From positions 1-64,000 of the forward strand of contig JAYUKX010000020.1 in the NCBI GenBank assembly GCA_043764095.1: a DNA stretch of 64,000 bases, read 5' to 3'. Both the position numbers and the translations under genes were made by a program. The stretch's first letter is position 1; each line of letters starts with the position of its first letter. Shown here piece by piece: positions 54,451-63,644 of the stretch. The notes under the pieces were generated by a model. It had not been told where the DNA came from. It saw only the letters and a list, made by a program, of their open reading frames with translations, and did no database searches. Source of the stretch: M3007 sp043764095. GTDB taxonomy: Bacteria > Bacteroidota > Bacteroidia > Chitinophagales > Saprospiraceae.

Positions 54451-55512
54451 ATGGAACAAAAATTACAGTTCAACTTTACTACTACTCAAAGAATGATCCA
54501 ACAGATCAGCAGGATTGACCAATTTAAAGGCGTATGGAAAAGTTTGGATCAAGACGAAAATAGATATCTAAAAGAATTACGAAAAATAGCAACGATTCAA
54601 AGTATCGGTTCTTCTACCCGTATAGAAGGAAGCACGCTGACGGATGCAGAAATTAGTACGCTAATTAAAAACTTGAAAATATCGAAACTTCAAAGTAGAG
54701 AAGAGCAGGAGGTCGTTGGGTATTACGATACGCTAGAGACCGTTTTAGCGAACTATTCAGATATTGACTTCTCTATATACAATATTCATGGATTACATAA
54801 CTTGTTGCTCAAATACAGCAGTAAAGATGACCGACATAGAGGACGCTATAAAGAAGTAACCAACCAAGTGGTTGCAACGTATCCCGATGGTACTGCAAGG
54901 GTTATTTTCAAGACCACAGAGCCCTATCTGGTGCAGAAAGAGATGGAGGATTTAGTCAATTGGACCAACGAATCCATTCAAAAACAGGATATTCATCCAT
55001 TAATTGTTATTGCGACTTGTATCTATGAATTTTTGTCTATTCACCCTTATCAGGATGGGAATGGGCGGCTTTCTCGGCTTTTAACAAGTTTACTATTGCT
55101 CAAAAATGGGTATAATTTTGTACAATATGTTTCTTTGGAACATATTATTGAGCATGATAAAACAGCCTATTATCAAGCATTGATGGATGGGCAAAAAGAT
55201 AGATACAATGATAAAGAACGAATTGATAAATGGCTATTGTTTTTTCTGGATAGTTTGATTAACCTGATTGATAAATTAGAGCAAAAAGTAAAAGAATTTA
55301 GAGATTTAGGGGGGTATTTGAACGATAGACAAAAATTGGTATTGGAATATATCAGACAGCACCAGCCTGTCAAACTGAGTGACATCGTGAGCGGCCTCCA
55401 ACACTATAACGGAGCATCCATCAGAAAGGATTTGTTGTACCTTATCAAAGAGTTGGAGATCGAAAAACTGGGTGTTAATAAGGGAACAATATATAAAGTT
55501 AGACCTAAGTAA
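54451..55512 (+). CDS. Fic-domain AMP-transferase with C-terminal winged helix
   Basis: 353 residues. The N-terminal inhibitory motif is SSTRIEG (Ser55...Glu59-Gly60), the class II pattern whose Glu blocks ATP binding until relieved. The Fic core motif is HPYQDGNGRLSR (His198 catalytic), and the whole fold spans about 50-285. Residues about 290-353 resemble a winged helix (KLVLEYIRQHQPVKLSDIV, IRKDLLYLIKELEIEKLG). Fic proteins of this layout AMPylate proteins, and the wHTH suggests DNA binding, perhaps to the upstream GATAA array. The gene is separated by only 4 bases from the convergent ADP-ribosylglycohydrolase. No antitoxin-like small gene is beside it. Confidence 0.93.
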   Translation: MEQKLQFNFTTTQRMIQQISRIDQFKGVWKSLDQDENRYLKELRKIATIQSIGSSTRIEGSTLTDAEISTLIKNLKISKLQSREEQEVVGYYDTLETVLANYSDIDFSIYNIHGLHNLLLKYSSKDDRHRGRYKEVTNQVVATYPDGTARVIFKTTEPYLVQKEMEDLVNWTNESIQKQDIHPLIVIATCIYEFLSIHPYQDGNGRLSRLLTSLLLLKNGYNFVQYVSLEHIIEHDKTAYYQALMDGQKDRYNDKERIDKWLLFFLDSLINLIDKLEQKVKEFRDLGGYLNDRQKLVLEYIRQHQPVKLSDIVSGLQHYNGASIRKDLLYLIKELEIEKLGVNKGTIYKVRPK

Positions 55513-55516
55513 GCCT

Positions 55517-56836
55517 TCACTCCCTAAAATACTTCCCCGTCAAATCAGCCGCCAATTGTTCCAAATCAAAACCAAGCACCTTTTTATTGGTCGCCAATGC
55601 CGTTTTAGCCAAGCCCGCAGGCAGTTTTTGATACCCATACCAAGCCCCTAAAATTGTACCCGTTACCGCAGCCACAGTATCGTTGTCGCGTCCAAAATTG
55701 ACCACAAATTCCATGGCTTTCTGAAAATCGCCCTCCGAAAACTCTAATGCTGTCAGGTTAATCAGGTGTATTTCGCCGGCATGGAACGGAATATCTTGCA
55801 GTTTTTTCTCCAGCAGTTCATACGCCTTATTGACTTGAGTGAGGTACAGCGGATCACGTTTTGTTTTGAGCAGTACAAGGGGCAATTTGAGGTCGGGTTT
55901 CTGAATGCTTTTGGCCTCATAAGCAATAGATTTGGCATCCATAAAAAACGCCATAGAACGGCGACCCACGAGCCGACTATTGGCATATCTTTTGGGATCA
56001 ATCGTCCTGCATACATGCGTGATGCGCTCGTAAGGCACACTTGGCTGCATGGCCTTCGATACCATTGCAGCGGTAAGTCCAGTAATATCGCGGGCATAAC
56101 CAATGTCAAAAAAACCAAGGCGAAATGCTTCGTTATAGGCTTTTGTAGGGTTGGAAGGAAAAAAAGCACCCACCAGCGGCGCATAAAGCATGCCACCACA
56201 GGCCAATTCACCGCCATAAAACCTGTCCACGGCTTCCGAATAAGCATCTACATTATTGGCCAAATACGGTTGGGCTACTTTGGCCCATTCCTGCAACCAT
56301 GCTGCCTGCATCAGTTCGTGTTCGAGTGGTTCTGGGTCGTAATTGGTTACGTTGCGCGCCTGTTTTTGCGCCCTTGTGTAAGCATCCACGATAAATTGAG
56401 CAAAAACACGGCCATTCAACGAATCGGTGCTGGTTTCGGGCGCACGCAGGAATTGACCCATAAAGTATTTCCAGCGGGTATCATCTGTTGTGCTGCCGGG
56501 CGGGAGATTATCTTCCCAAGTGCCTTCTGCATCGGCGTTGCGAATCACATCCGTAAAGGTATCCACATAGCCCCATTGTGGACGAATGGCATCGCGGTGC
56601 CACATTTCCGTAGGTGCGCCCATCGCATCGCCAATGGCAGCGCCTACGAGTGCACCAAGCATTTTATCGTAAAAAACGGCTTCGGTCAATGTGCTGTCCC
56701 AACCCATAGGAGCGGGTTGTAATTTTGACCATTCGGGACTGGGAAAGGGTAGGGCTGCCGTTTTGTGCTGCTCTTTACAAGCATTAGCGAGTACAACCAA
56801 GATACAACCGATCAGCGCAATGTATTGGATTTTAAT
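55517..56836 (-). CDS. ADP-ribosylglycohydrolase-family lipoprotein
   Basis: 439 residues if translation begins at the ATT codon at 56834-56836. That start gives a perfect lipoprotein signal peptide of about 20 residues ending in LANAC. The open frame extends to an ATG at 56923, but a -7 box (56863-56870) lies inside that extension, so the ATG start is unlikely. The catalytic domain has LGALVGAAIGDAMGAPTE, the metal-binding STTDDTR and, near the C-terminus, GRDNDTVAAVTGT, the family's Asp/Thr ligands for two Mg ions. The family removes ADP-ribose from proteins or hydrolyses related glycosides. A lipid-anchored version would act outside the cytoplasm, so a nucleoside or sugar substrate is as likely. 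Confidence 0.8.
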   Translation of the reverse strand: MKIQYIALIGCILVVLANACKEQHKTAALPFPSPEWSKLQPAPMGWDSTLTEAVFYDKMLGALVGAAIGDAMGAPTEMWHRDAIRPQWGYVDTFTDVIRNADAEGTWEDNLPPGSTTDDTRWKYFMGQFLRAPETSTDSLNGRVFAQFIVDAYTRAQKQARNVTNYDPEPLEHELMQAAWLQEWAKVAQPYLANNVDAYSEAVDRFYGGELACGGMLYAPLVGAFFPSNPTKAYNEAFRLGFFDIGYARDITGLTAAMVSKAMQPSVPYERITHVCRTIDPKRYANSRLVGRRSMAFFMDAKSIAYEAKSIQKPDLKLPLVLLKTKRDPLYLTQVNKAYELLEKKLQDIPFHAGEIHLINLTALEFSEGDFQKAMEFVVNFGRDNDTVAAVTGTILGAWYGYQKLPAGLAKTALATNKKVLGFDLEQLAADLTGKYFRE

Positions 56837-56862
56837 CAGTATAAATATGTTATGATAAATTG

Positions 56863-56870
56863 CAAAATTA
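56863..56870 (-). promoter_or_regulatory. -7 box for the ADP-ribosylglycohydrolase gene
   Basis: On the minus strand TAATTTTG, a perfect TAnnTTTG match, 26 bases upstream of the proposed ATT start and inside the longer ATG-initiated frame. It decides the start choice. Confidence 0.55.
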
Positions 56871-57075
56871 AAAAAGTATTTGGGAATGCAGTTATGGAAA
56901 GGTGTGATACCCGCTGGCATCAAACAGCATAAGTTTGCCCCCTGTCGTTCTATTTATCGGCCCACAAACCCGCATTTTATTTGGTTTTTTGCCAAATTTA
57001 TTTTAAAAAAAATGCAACCAAGATACCTCTCCTTTGTTATACCAAGTATTATTTTCTTAAAAAATTACTTAAAAA

Positions 57076-57107
57076 TTGATAAACGCCGCTAAAAAATCAT
57101 AACTTTG
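57076..57107 (+). promoter_or_regulatory. Promoter of rpoD
   Basis: TTG (57076-57078), 21 bases, TAACTTTG (57100-57107), then GCGGCG. Both boxes are in consensus form, 24 bases before the ATG. Confidence 0.7.
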
Positions 57108-57131
57108 CGGCGAAATTTATAAATATACAGC

Positions 57132-58001
57132 ATGAGGCAACTAAAAATAACGAAGTCCATTACCAATCGCGAGAGTCAGTCGCTAGAGAAATATCTTCAG
57201 GAAATTGGAAAAGTGGACCTTCTTACCCCCGAAGAAGAGGTAGATTTGGCAAAACGAATTAAGCAAGGAGACCAAATCGCTTTGGAAAAATTGACCAAAG
57301 CCAATCTTCGTTTCGTGGTTTCAGTTGCAAAACAATACCAAAATCAAGGTCTTAGCCTTTCAGATTTGATTAATGAAGGCAATCTTGGTTTGATCAAAGC
57401 CGCACAACGTTTTGATGAAACGCGTGGTTTTAAATTTATCTCTTACGCCGTTTGGTGGATCCGTCAAAGTATCCTTCAGGCATTGGCCGAGCAAAGCCGT
57501 ATTGTTCGCCTTCCGTTGAATAAAGTAGGTTCGCTCAATAAAATTAATAAGGCGTTCTCCGAATTGGAGCAGCAGTACGAACGCGAACCATCGGCAGAAG
57601 AATTGGCCGATTTGCTCGAAATCACCACCGATGAAGTAGAAACTACCCTTGGTGTGGCCGCCCGCCACGTATCTATGGATGCGCCATTCGTAGAAGGTGA
57701 AGATAATTCACTGCTCGATGTATTGGAAAATACCGCTATGCCAGGTACCGATCAGCACTTGGAATACGCCGACTCACTGCGCCGCGAAATCGAGCGTTCT
57801 TTGGGTACACTTACCGACCGCCAAGCCGATGTTATCAAATTGTATTTTGGCTTAGGTATCGAACACCCGATGTCTTTAGAAGATATTGGTGATAAATTTG
57901 GGTTGACACGTGAGCGTGTACGCCAAATTAAAGACAAGGCCATCAATAAGTTGCGCGCTACTAATCGCAGCAAATTATTGAAAAACTACCTTGGTGCTTA
58001 A
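57132..58001 (+). CDS. rpoD: Primary sigma-70 factor (short Bacteroidota type)
   Basis: 289 residues. Region 1.2 is at the start (ESQSLEKYLQEIGKVDLLTPEEE) with no acidic region 1.1, as is normal for Bacteroidota. Region 2 follows (NLRFVVSVAKQYQNQGLSLSDLINEGNLGLIKAAQRFD, FKFISYAVWWIRQSI), then region 3 (PLNKVGSLNKINKAF), and region 4 with the -33-binding helix-turn-helix (LEDIGDKFGLTRERVRQIKDKAINKL). It directs RNA polymerase to the TTTG/TAnnTTTG promoters seen across this window. The rRNA methyltransferase gene follows after 6 bases. Confidence 0.97.
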   Translation: MRQLKITKSITNRESQSLEKYLQEIGKVDLLTPEEEVDLAKRIKQGDQIALEKLTKANLRFVVSVAKQYQNQGLSLSDLINEGNLGLIKAAQRFDETRGFKFISYAVWWIRQSILQALAEQSRIVRLPLNKVGSLNKINKAFSELEQQYEREPSAEELADLLEITTDEVETTLGVAARHVSMDAPFVEGEDNSLLDVLENTAMPGTDQHLEYADSLRREIERSLGTLTDRQADVIKLYFGLGIEHPMSLEDIGDKFGLTRERVRQIKDKAINKLRATNRSKLLKNYLGA

Positions 58002-58007
58002 TTCGGG

Positions 58008-59267
58008 ATGTTTGTAAGAACCCATCCATCCGCTCCTAATTTTCATATTCATCCGCTCTTGGTACGCGCCGTTGCCGAGGCTTTACAGCGTATTTTTAAC
58101 GATCAGCAGTACGCCGATAAGGTGATTGAATACGCCTTGCGCTCCAATCCCAAAGCGGGTAGCCGCGATCGGTCGTTTATTGCCGAAACGACGTACGAAG
58201 TGGTGCGTTACTACCGTTTGTTGGTGGAACTATTTGGGCGTAAACCCAAAGTAGAAGCCGATTATTGGCAAATTATTGGTATTTATTTACTCACCCGCCA
58301 TTTGCGGAATAGCAAAGAAGCCCCTGTTGAACTCCCCGAATGGCGCGAGTTTAACCCCATACGCCCCAATGCTATTTTTGAAAAATACAAGGAATTGGCC
58401 CAAAACCGTCCAATTCGCGAAAGTATTCCCGATTGGATGGATCAATTGTGCGTTGCCGAATTGGGCGCATCATGGGATAAAACGCTGCAAAACCTGAATG
58501 TGCCTGCGGTAGTGGTTTTGCGCACCAATACACTCAAAACCACCCGCGATGCCCTACAAAAGGCACTAGAAGCAGAAAATATTGAAACCCAAGCAGTTGG
58601 CCATGCAGATGCTTTAAAACTGACGATCCGCAAGAATGTTTTTGCCACTCAAGCCTTTAAAGCGGGTATGTTTGAGGTGCAGGATTATAGCAGTCAAGCC
58701 GTTGCGGCCTTGCTGGCACCTAAGCCCGGTATGCGCGTGGTAGATGCCTGTGCCGGTGGGGGAGGGAAGGCACTTCAATTAGCGGCTTTGATGCAAAATA
58801 AGGGCCAATTGATCGCTTTGGATACCCTTTCCTGGAAACTCGACGAACTCAAAATACGCGCCCGACGTGCCGGTGCAACCAATATTGAAACCCGTGTAAT
58901 TGAAAACCGAAAGGTCATCAAACGCCTCTACGGCAAAGCAGATGCGCTTTTACTAGATGTGCCTTGCAGCGGACTCGGTGTACTGCGCCGCAATCCGGAT
59001 TCTAAGTGGAAACTCACTTTGGAGCAGATCGAAACCCTGCGCAATACCCAACAAGAAATCCTGCAATCCTACAGCCCTATTGTAAAGTCGGGCGGTAGTA
59101 TGGTATATGCCACTTGTAGTATTCTTCCTTCCGAAAACCGTAACCAAGTCGATACTTTTTTGGCTTCGGAGGCTGGAAAAGACTGGAAACTAGTGGAAGA
59201 TCGCAGTATTTTGCCGCAAGATGAAGGGTTTGATGGCTTTTATTTGTCGCTGCTGATGAAAGGTTAG
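58008..59267 (+). CDS. RsmB/NOP2-family RNA (cytosine-5) methyltransferase
   Basis: 419 residues. The N-terminal helical (NusB-like/PUA-adjacent) part is followed by the methyltransferase domain: SAM motif DACAGGGGKALQLA, motif IV LLDVPCSGLGVLRRNPD with its cysteine, and motif VI YATCSILPSENRNQV with the catalytic Cys. It methylates a cytosine in 16S rRNA by covalent catalysis; RsmB or RsmF-like specificity is not resolvable by eye. Its start 6 bases after rpoD implies co-transcription. The stop is 4 bases from the convergent nspC stop. Confidence 0.9.
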   Translation: MFVRTHPSAPNFHIHPLLVRAVAEALQRIFNDQQYADKVIEYALRSNPKAGSRDRSFIAETTYEVVRYYRLLVELFGRKPKVEADYWQIIGIYLLTRHLRNSKEAPVELPEWREFNPIRPNAIFEKYKELAQNRPIRESIPDWMDQLCVAELGASWDKTLQNLNVPAVVVLRTNTLKTTRDALQKALEAENIETQAVGHADALKLTIRKNVFATQAFKAGMFEVQDYSSQAVAALLAPKPGMRVVDACAGGGGKALQLAALMQNKGQLIALDTLSWKLDELKIRARRAGATNIETRVIENRKVIKRLYGKADALLLDVPCSGLGVLRRNPDSKWKLTLEQIETLRNTQQEILQSYSPIVKSGGSMVYATCSILPSENRNQVDTFLASEAGKDWKLVEDRSILPQDEGFDGFYLSLLMKG

Positions 59268-59271
59268 ACAA

Positions 59272-60417
59272 TCAACTCAACCTATTCTTATAGTCTTTAT
59301 AACCAAATCGCCTCACCACTTCCAATGCACCACCCTCGCGCTGAATCGCCAGACTTGGATGCAATACACCATTAAAAGTCGTAGTTTTTACCATCGTATA
59401 ATGGATCATATCTTCAAATACGATTTTTTGTCCAATTTTTAAGGCTTCGGGAAAAGCGTAAGTGTCCATATAATCGCCGCTGAGGCAACTTACGCCACCC
59501 AGTCGGTATTGGTGCTTATCTTCCTTGGTTGGTTCGGCGTTAGCACCTCGTACACGCGGGCGATAAGGCATTTCCAAGGTATCGGGCATGTGCGCCGTGA
59601 ACGAAGTATTCAAAATCGCGGTTTTCACACCCCTGTTTTTTACAATATCCAATACGGTAGCCACCAAAACACCTGTGTCCCAAGCAATAGCACTACCCGG
59701 TTCGAGTGTAACAGACAGGTTAGGATAGCGGTTTTTAAAGGCTTTTAGCACCGAAATCAGGTGATCTACATCATATCCAGCACGGGTCATTAAGTGACCG
59801 CCACCAAAATTAACCCATTTCAATTGTGGTAAAAAATGACCAAATTTGGCTTCAAAATGCACCAATGTTTTTTCCAAATCGTAACTACTACTTTCGCAAA
59901 GTACATGAAAATGCAAACCTTCCACGCCTTCGGGTAGTCCTTTTTTGAAATGTTCTTCCGTAGCACCCAATCGGCCAGTCGAATCGCCCGGGTTGTACAG
60001 CGCGGTTTCCACGGGTGACCATTCTGGATTAACACGAATGCCCATACTCACGTGTTCGGGGTATTTTTGAACTTTCGACTTGTATTTGTTAAACTGTGCC
60101 ACCGAGTTGAATGTAACGTGGCTCGAATATTTCAGAATTTTTGAAAATTCATTCGGGTAGTAAGCGACACAATACGTATGCGCCTTAACCTGCATTTCCT
60201 CAAAACAAAGTCGTGCTTCATTTAGCGAAGAAGCCGTTGCGCTGGGCAAATATTGGCGCACCAATGGAAATGCACTCCACATAGAAAAACCTTTGAAGGC
60301 CAAAATAACCGAAACACCCGCTTCTTTTTGAACGCGGTTGATCAGTTCGAGGTTGCTGCGGAGCAGGGCTTCATCCAAAACGAAGCAAGGAGATGGTACT
60401 TTTTTAATATCGATCAT
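59272..60417 (-). CDS. nspC: Carboxynorspermidine decarboxylase
   Basis: 381 residues, the usual length. It is a PLP enzyme of the alanine-racemase-like fold III: lysine Lys42 in AFKGFSMWS, SSLNEARL, GLHFHVLCESSSYD, WVNFGGGH, LEPGSAIAWDTG, and the C-terminal active-site loop VSCLSGDYMDTY. It decarboxylates carboxynorspermidine or carboxyspermidine to norspermidine or spermidine, the alternative polyamine route common in Bacteroidota. The partner dehydrogenase gene is not in the window. It is read convergently with the methyltransferase gene. Confidence 0.95.
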   Translation of the reverse strand: MIDIKKVPSPCFVLDEALLRSNLELINRVQKEAGVSVILAFKGFSMWSAFPLVRQYLPSATASSLNEARLCFEEMQVKAHTYCVAYYPNEFSKILKYSSHVTFNSVAQFNKYKSKVQKYPEHVSMGIRVNPEWSPVETALYNPGDSTGRLGATEEHFKKGLPEGVEGLHFHVLCESSSYDLEKTLVHFEAKFGHFLPQLKWVNFGGGHLMTRAGYDVDHLISVLKAFKNRYPNLSVTLEPGSAIAWDTGVLVATVLDIVKNRGVKTAILNTSFTAHMPDTLEMPYRPRVRGANAEPTKEDKHQYRLGGVSCLSGDYMDTYAFPEALKIGQKIVFEDMIHYTMVKTTTFNGVLHPSLAIQREGGALEVVRRFGYKDYKNRLS

Positions 60418-60943
60418 AATTCAACCGCAAAGAAACGGCTTTTGTTTGATTTGTTCTGAAATTGTTTGATTGTCCCTAGTTTTAAAGGGGATACGTTTAT
60501 ATTGATGATATATTTTGAAATTTTAGATAAAGTACAATTCCCCAAGTGTGGCAAGACCGGCCTTAGAAAAATGCAGGTTTTGCTTGAGTGGAGGCGGATG
60601 AAGCCAAAAAGTGTTTGAGCCAAACGGATTTTACGGCGCTTGCGCCCGTCTAAATGTCCGGCGAGTTTTTTTTGGCGCCGCCGGAGCGAGGAAGCAAAAG
60701 CACCGCATTTTTCGTCAGCCGAAGCGTTTTTTGCTTACTCTTTTTTTCGCTAAAAAAAGTAAGAAGTAGGCATTATTGCACTAAATTTTAATTTTTCAAA
60801 ATTTGTAAGTAGGCAATACTTTTTTATAGAGATAAGTGTACCCTTTTTTACACAAATTTTCAATTTTTTGAAATTTGCAAATGGAGCATACATTTTTTAC
60901 AAAGAAAAAGTGTGCCCCAAGAATTCCTGATGTAGAAAAACGC
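60418..60943. other. Gene-free interval with hairpins upstream of glnS
   Basis: This long intergenic stretch contains GGCGCTTGCGCCC (a palindrome near 60636), GGCGCCGCCGG, and a strong inverted repeat at 60734-60763 (CTTACTCTTTTTTT against AAAAAAAGTAAG). A second AT-rich inverted repeat lies at 60853-60877 (CAAATTTTCAA / TTGAAATTTG). No open frame with a recognisable product is seen. The GC-rich patch followed by an AT hairpin looks like decayed repeat material. Confidence 0.5.
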
Positions 60944-60951
60944 TACCTTTG
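60944..60951 (+). promoter_or_regulatory. -7 box of glnS
   Basis: TACCTTTG matches TAnnTTTG and lies 19 bases before the ATG at 60971. It is inside an upstream extension of the open frame (from 60875), which therefore should not be translated. Confidence 0.65.
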
Positions 60952-60970
60952 CGCCTCGAATAAAGCAAAC

Positions 60971-62641
60971 ATGGAGCATAAAGAAACAGCGGCAGTCAGT
61001 GCGCCCGAATCACTGAATTTTATTGAGGAAATTGTAAAAAACGACCTTGAATCGGGCAAATACCCAAAAGTTTTGACCCGTTTTCCGCCGGAACCGAATG
61101 GTTATCTGCATATTGGCCACTGCGCCAGTATTGTATTGAATTTTGGTACAGCCGAAAAATTTGGCGGTGAAACCAATTTGCGTTTTGACGATACTAATCC
61201 AGTAACAGAAGAAACGGAATTTGTGGATGGCATTATCCACGATATACAATGGCTGGGTTTTAAACCCGCACGGATTTTGTATGCCTCTGATTATTTTGAG
61301 CAATTGTACGAATGGGCAAAAACCTTGATCCAGCAAGGTAAGGCTTATGTCGATTTTTCTACACCAGAAGAAGTAGCCAAGCAAAAAGGTACACCGACCT
61401 CACCAGGCGTGGGTAATCAATACCGCGAAAAAAGTCCAGAAGAAAATCTAGCGGAGTTTGAAAAAATGAAAAGCGGCGCGTACCCCGATGGGCACTGCAC
61501 GTTGCGGGCGAAAATCGACATGGCAGCGAATAATATGCACATGCGCGATCCGTACTTGTACCGCATCAAACACGCACACCACCACCGCACCGGCGACAAA
61601 TGGTGTATTTATCCGATGTACGACTGGGCGCATGGTCAAAGCGATAGTATCGAAAAAATAACGCATTCGGTGTGTACACTGGAGTTTATTCCGCACCGCG
61701 AACTCTACGATTGGTGTATCGATACCTTGGGTATTTATCCATCCAAACAATACGAATTTGCACGTGTAAACCTCACTTATACGGTGATGAGCAAACGCAA
61801 ACTCAAGCAATTGGTACTAGAAAATATCGTGGATGGTTGGGACGATCCGCGTATGCCAACGATTGCTGGGATGCGCCGTCGTGGTTTTACGCCGAATAGC
61901 CTCAGGGAATTTGTGAAACGTGCAGGTATTGCCAAACGCGAAAAAATAAATGAAGTGGGCTTGTTGGAATATTGTTTGCGGGAGGATTTGAACAAAACCG
62001 CTTTGCGCCGTATTGCGGTGTTGCGCCCTTTGAAAGTGGTGATTACCAATTTGCCAGAAGGACAAACCGAGTGGATGGAAACCGAAAATAACCCTGAAGA
62101 TGTATCAACGGGCAAACGCAGCATTGCATTTACCCGCGAATTGTATATCGAGCAGGATGATTTTATGGAAAATCCGCCACCTAAATATTTCCGACTTTCT
62201 CCGGGTTCGATGACGCGTTTGAAATCGGCATTTATCATCCGTTGCGATGAAGCGATCAAGGACAGCGAGGGTCATGTAACCGAATTGCATTGCACGTATT
62301 TCCCCGAAAGCCGCTCTGGTCAAGATACTTCGGGGCTAAAAGTGCAAGGTGTAATACATTGGTTATCAGCAGAACATGCTAAAAAAGCAGAAGTGCGCTT
62401 ATATGATCGCTTGTTTCAAGTAGAGGATCCTGGTTCGGAAGACGATTTCAAAAAGAGCGTCAATCCTAACTCACTGGAAATCATCACGGATGCTATGGTA
62501 GAGCCGGCATTGTTGGAGAGTAATGAAGGGGACCGATTCCAGTTTATGCGTATCGGTTATTTCTGTAAAGATAAATATTGCACACCGGAGCAGCCTGTGT
62601 TTAATAGGACGGTGACTTTGAAGGATTCTTGGAAACCGTAG
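60971..62641 (+). CDS. glnS: Glutaminyl-tRNA synthetase
   Basis: 556 residues from the ATG at 60971, close to the 554 of E. coli GlnRS; the upstream in-frame ATG would add 32 residues and enclose the promoter. The class I signature HIGH is at 47-50 in PEPNGYLHIGH, and KMSKS is replaced by VMSKRK near residue 276, as is common for GlnRS. The eukaryote-like beta-barrel anticodon-binding domains follow (IAVLRPLKVVITNLPEG, FFRLSPG-type strands). It charges tRNA-Gln directly. Single gene followed by a strong hairpin. Confidence 0.95.
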   Translation: MEHKETAAVSAPESLNFIEEIVKNDLESGKYPKVLTRFPPEPNGYLHIGHCASIVLNFGTAEKFGGETNLRFDDTNPVTEETEFVDGIIHDIQWLGFKPARILYASDYFEQLYEWAKTLIQQGKAYVDFSTPEEVAKQKGTPTSPGVGNQYREKSPEENLAEFEKMKSGAYPDGHCTLRAKIDMAANNMHMRDPYLYRIKHAHHHRTGDKWCIYPMYDWAHGQSDSIEKITHSVCTLEFIPHRELYDWCIDTLGIYPSKQYEFARVNLTYTVMSKRKLKQLVLENIVDGWDDPRMPTIAGMRRRGFTPNSLREFVKRAGIAKREKINEVGLLEYCLREDLNKTALRRIAVLRPLKVVITNLPEGQTEWMETENNPEDVSTGKRSIAFTRELYIEQDDFMENPPPKYFRLSPGSMTRLKSAFIIRCDEAIKDSEGHVTELHCTYFPESRSGQDTSGLKVQGVIHWLSAEHAKKAEVRLYDRLFQVEDPGSEDDFKKSVNPNSLEIITDAMVEPALLESNEGDRFQFMRIGYFCKDKYCTPEQPVFNRTVTLKDSWKP

Positions 62642-62681
62642 GATAGTCCTTCCCAAGTGATCCAAATAACAGAATGACCTT

Positions 62682-62717
62682 ATTGTCGGGGCGACTACCC
62701 CCGCCCCGACAATTTTC
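62682..62717 (+). terminator. Intrinsic terminator after glnS
   Basis: ATTGTCGGGGCG (62682-62693) and CGCCCCGACAAT (62702-62713) are perfect 12-base complements with an 8-base loop, followed by TTTT. It is 40 bases after the glnS stop. Confidence 0.8.
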
Positions 62718-62930
62718 ACACTGCGAAAAAGGCTTGGCGTTGTTGGGGAAATAGCATTCTGTCGGACCGTGAGCAAGGTTGATAATTGCAATATTGCTTA
62801 TGTTTTATTCATAAGCCAAATTTATAAGGTCAAGCCCGAACCGAAGCACAATAAAGAACAAATGTTGAGGCTATATTCGTCAAGCCCCAATAATGCCAAA
62901 CCTAATGTTGCACGTTCGCCCTTGTTCGTG

Positions 62931-63644
62931 TTAGATGTCAAAAGTGATAACAACAGGAACGTGGTCACTATATTTTATCCATTCATCAAAGTCACCAATT
63001 TCAACTGAGTTTACTTTGTCCAACAAGTCTTTTGAAGCAAAACAATAGTCAATATGATAAGGTTTGTCTTTGTGTCTGTACATATAAAGCGTTGGATGTT
63101 CTTCTGTTCCTTGTGTCTGCTTACGATGTAAATGATATGTGCTGAAAATCCCTTTGTCTTCCAAAAATTTTACAACATTCGAGTGATTGCTTTGTCTATG
63201 TTTTTTGTCCCAAATTGTGTTGCTGTTAAAGTCACCAACAAGAATTGTTTTCGTGTCTGTAAGCAAGTTTTTGTAATGATGTACTGCTTTCCAAACTTGT
63301 TCAATATATTGTCCATCTCTGTCTGTTGGATTGTTAGCCCAAATTGCAAATAAATTAAAGTCAAATTGTCCACCAGTTACAGCAATTGGAATAATCATTT
63401 GTAAGTCTTGGTTGTGATTGTCAAGAACTGTGAAACGAAAATTACTGAATGAAAATATTGCAAGTCCTTTGTTTTGATTTTTACCAAACCATAAAATGTC
63501 CGTGGGCTTTGGTGTGTCAATTGGGAATAATAATTTGTCAGGATGCTCACACTCTGGAACAATTAAGATGTCGGGCTTGTATGTTAGAATAAAGTCAGCC
63601 TTTTTTCTGAAAGCCATATTACAGTTCCAAGTTATAATTCTCAT
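62931..63644 (-). CDS. Endonuclease/exonuclease/phosphatase (EEP) family protein
   Basis: 237 residues with the EEP motifs ITWNCNMAF, VPECEHPD (metal Glu), LVGDFNSNT, HIDYCFAS and the terminal SDHVPVVITFDI (catalytic Asp-His). It is cytoplasmic (no signal peptide). EEP enzymes cut DNA, RNA or phosphoesters, and the substrate here is open. It overlaps the upstream gene by 4 bases. The base composition is more AT-rich than that of neighbouring housekeeping genes, which may indicate a recent arrival. Confidence 0.85.
   Translation of the reverse strand: MRIITWNCNMAFRKKADFILTYKPDILIVPECEHPDKLLFPIDTPKPTDILWFGKNQNKGLAIFSFSNFRFTVLDNHNQDLQMIIPIAVTGGQFDFNLFAIWANNPTDRDGQYIEQVWKAVHHYKNLLTDTKTILVGDFNSNTIWDKKHRQSNHSNVVKFLEDKGIFSTYHLHRKQTQGTEEHPTLYMYRHKDKPYHIDYCFASKDLLDKVNSVEIGDFDEWIKYSDHVPVVITFDI

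Noticed and set aside
55766..56722. 318-residue open frame on the plus strand opposite the ADP-ribosylglycohydrolase gene
   Set aside because: Antisense shadow of a well-supported gene. The translated sequence has no domain and unnatural composition.
54451..56836. Fic enzyme and ADP-ribosylglycohydrolase as a modification/reversal pair
   Set aside because: Fic proteins normally transfer AMP, not ADP-ribose. The hydrolase has a lipoprotein signal peptide and would act outside the cytoplasm, and the genes are convergent rather than in an operon.
60875..60970. N-terminal extension of glnS by 32 residues
   Set aside because: It would contain the -7 promoter box, and the shorter product matches the family length.
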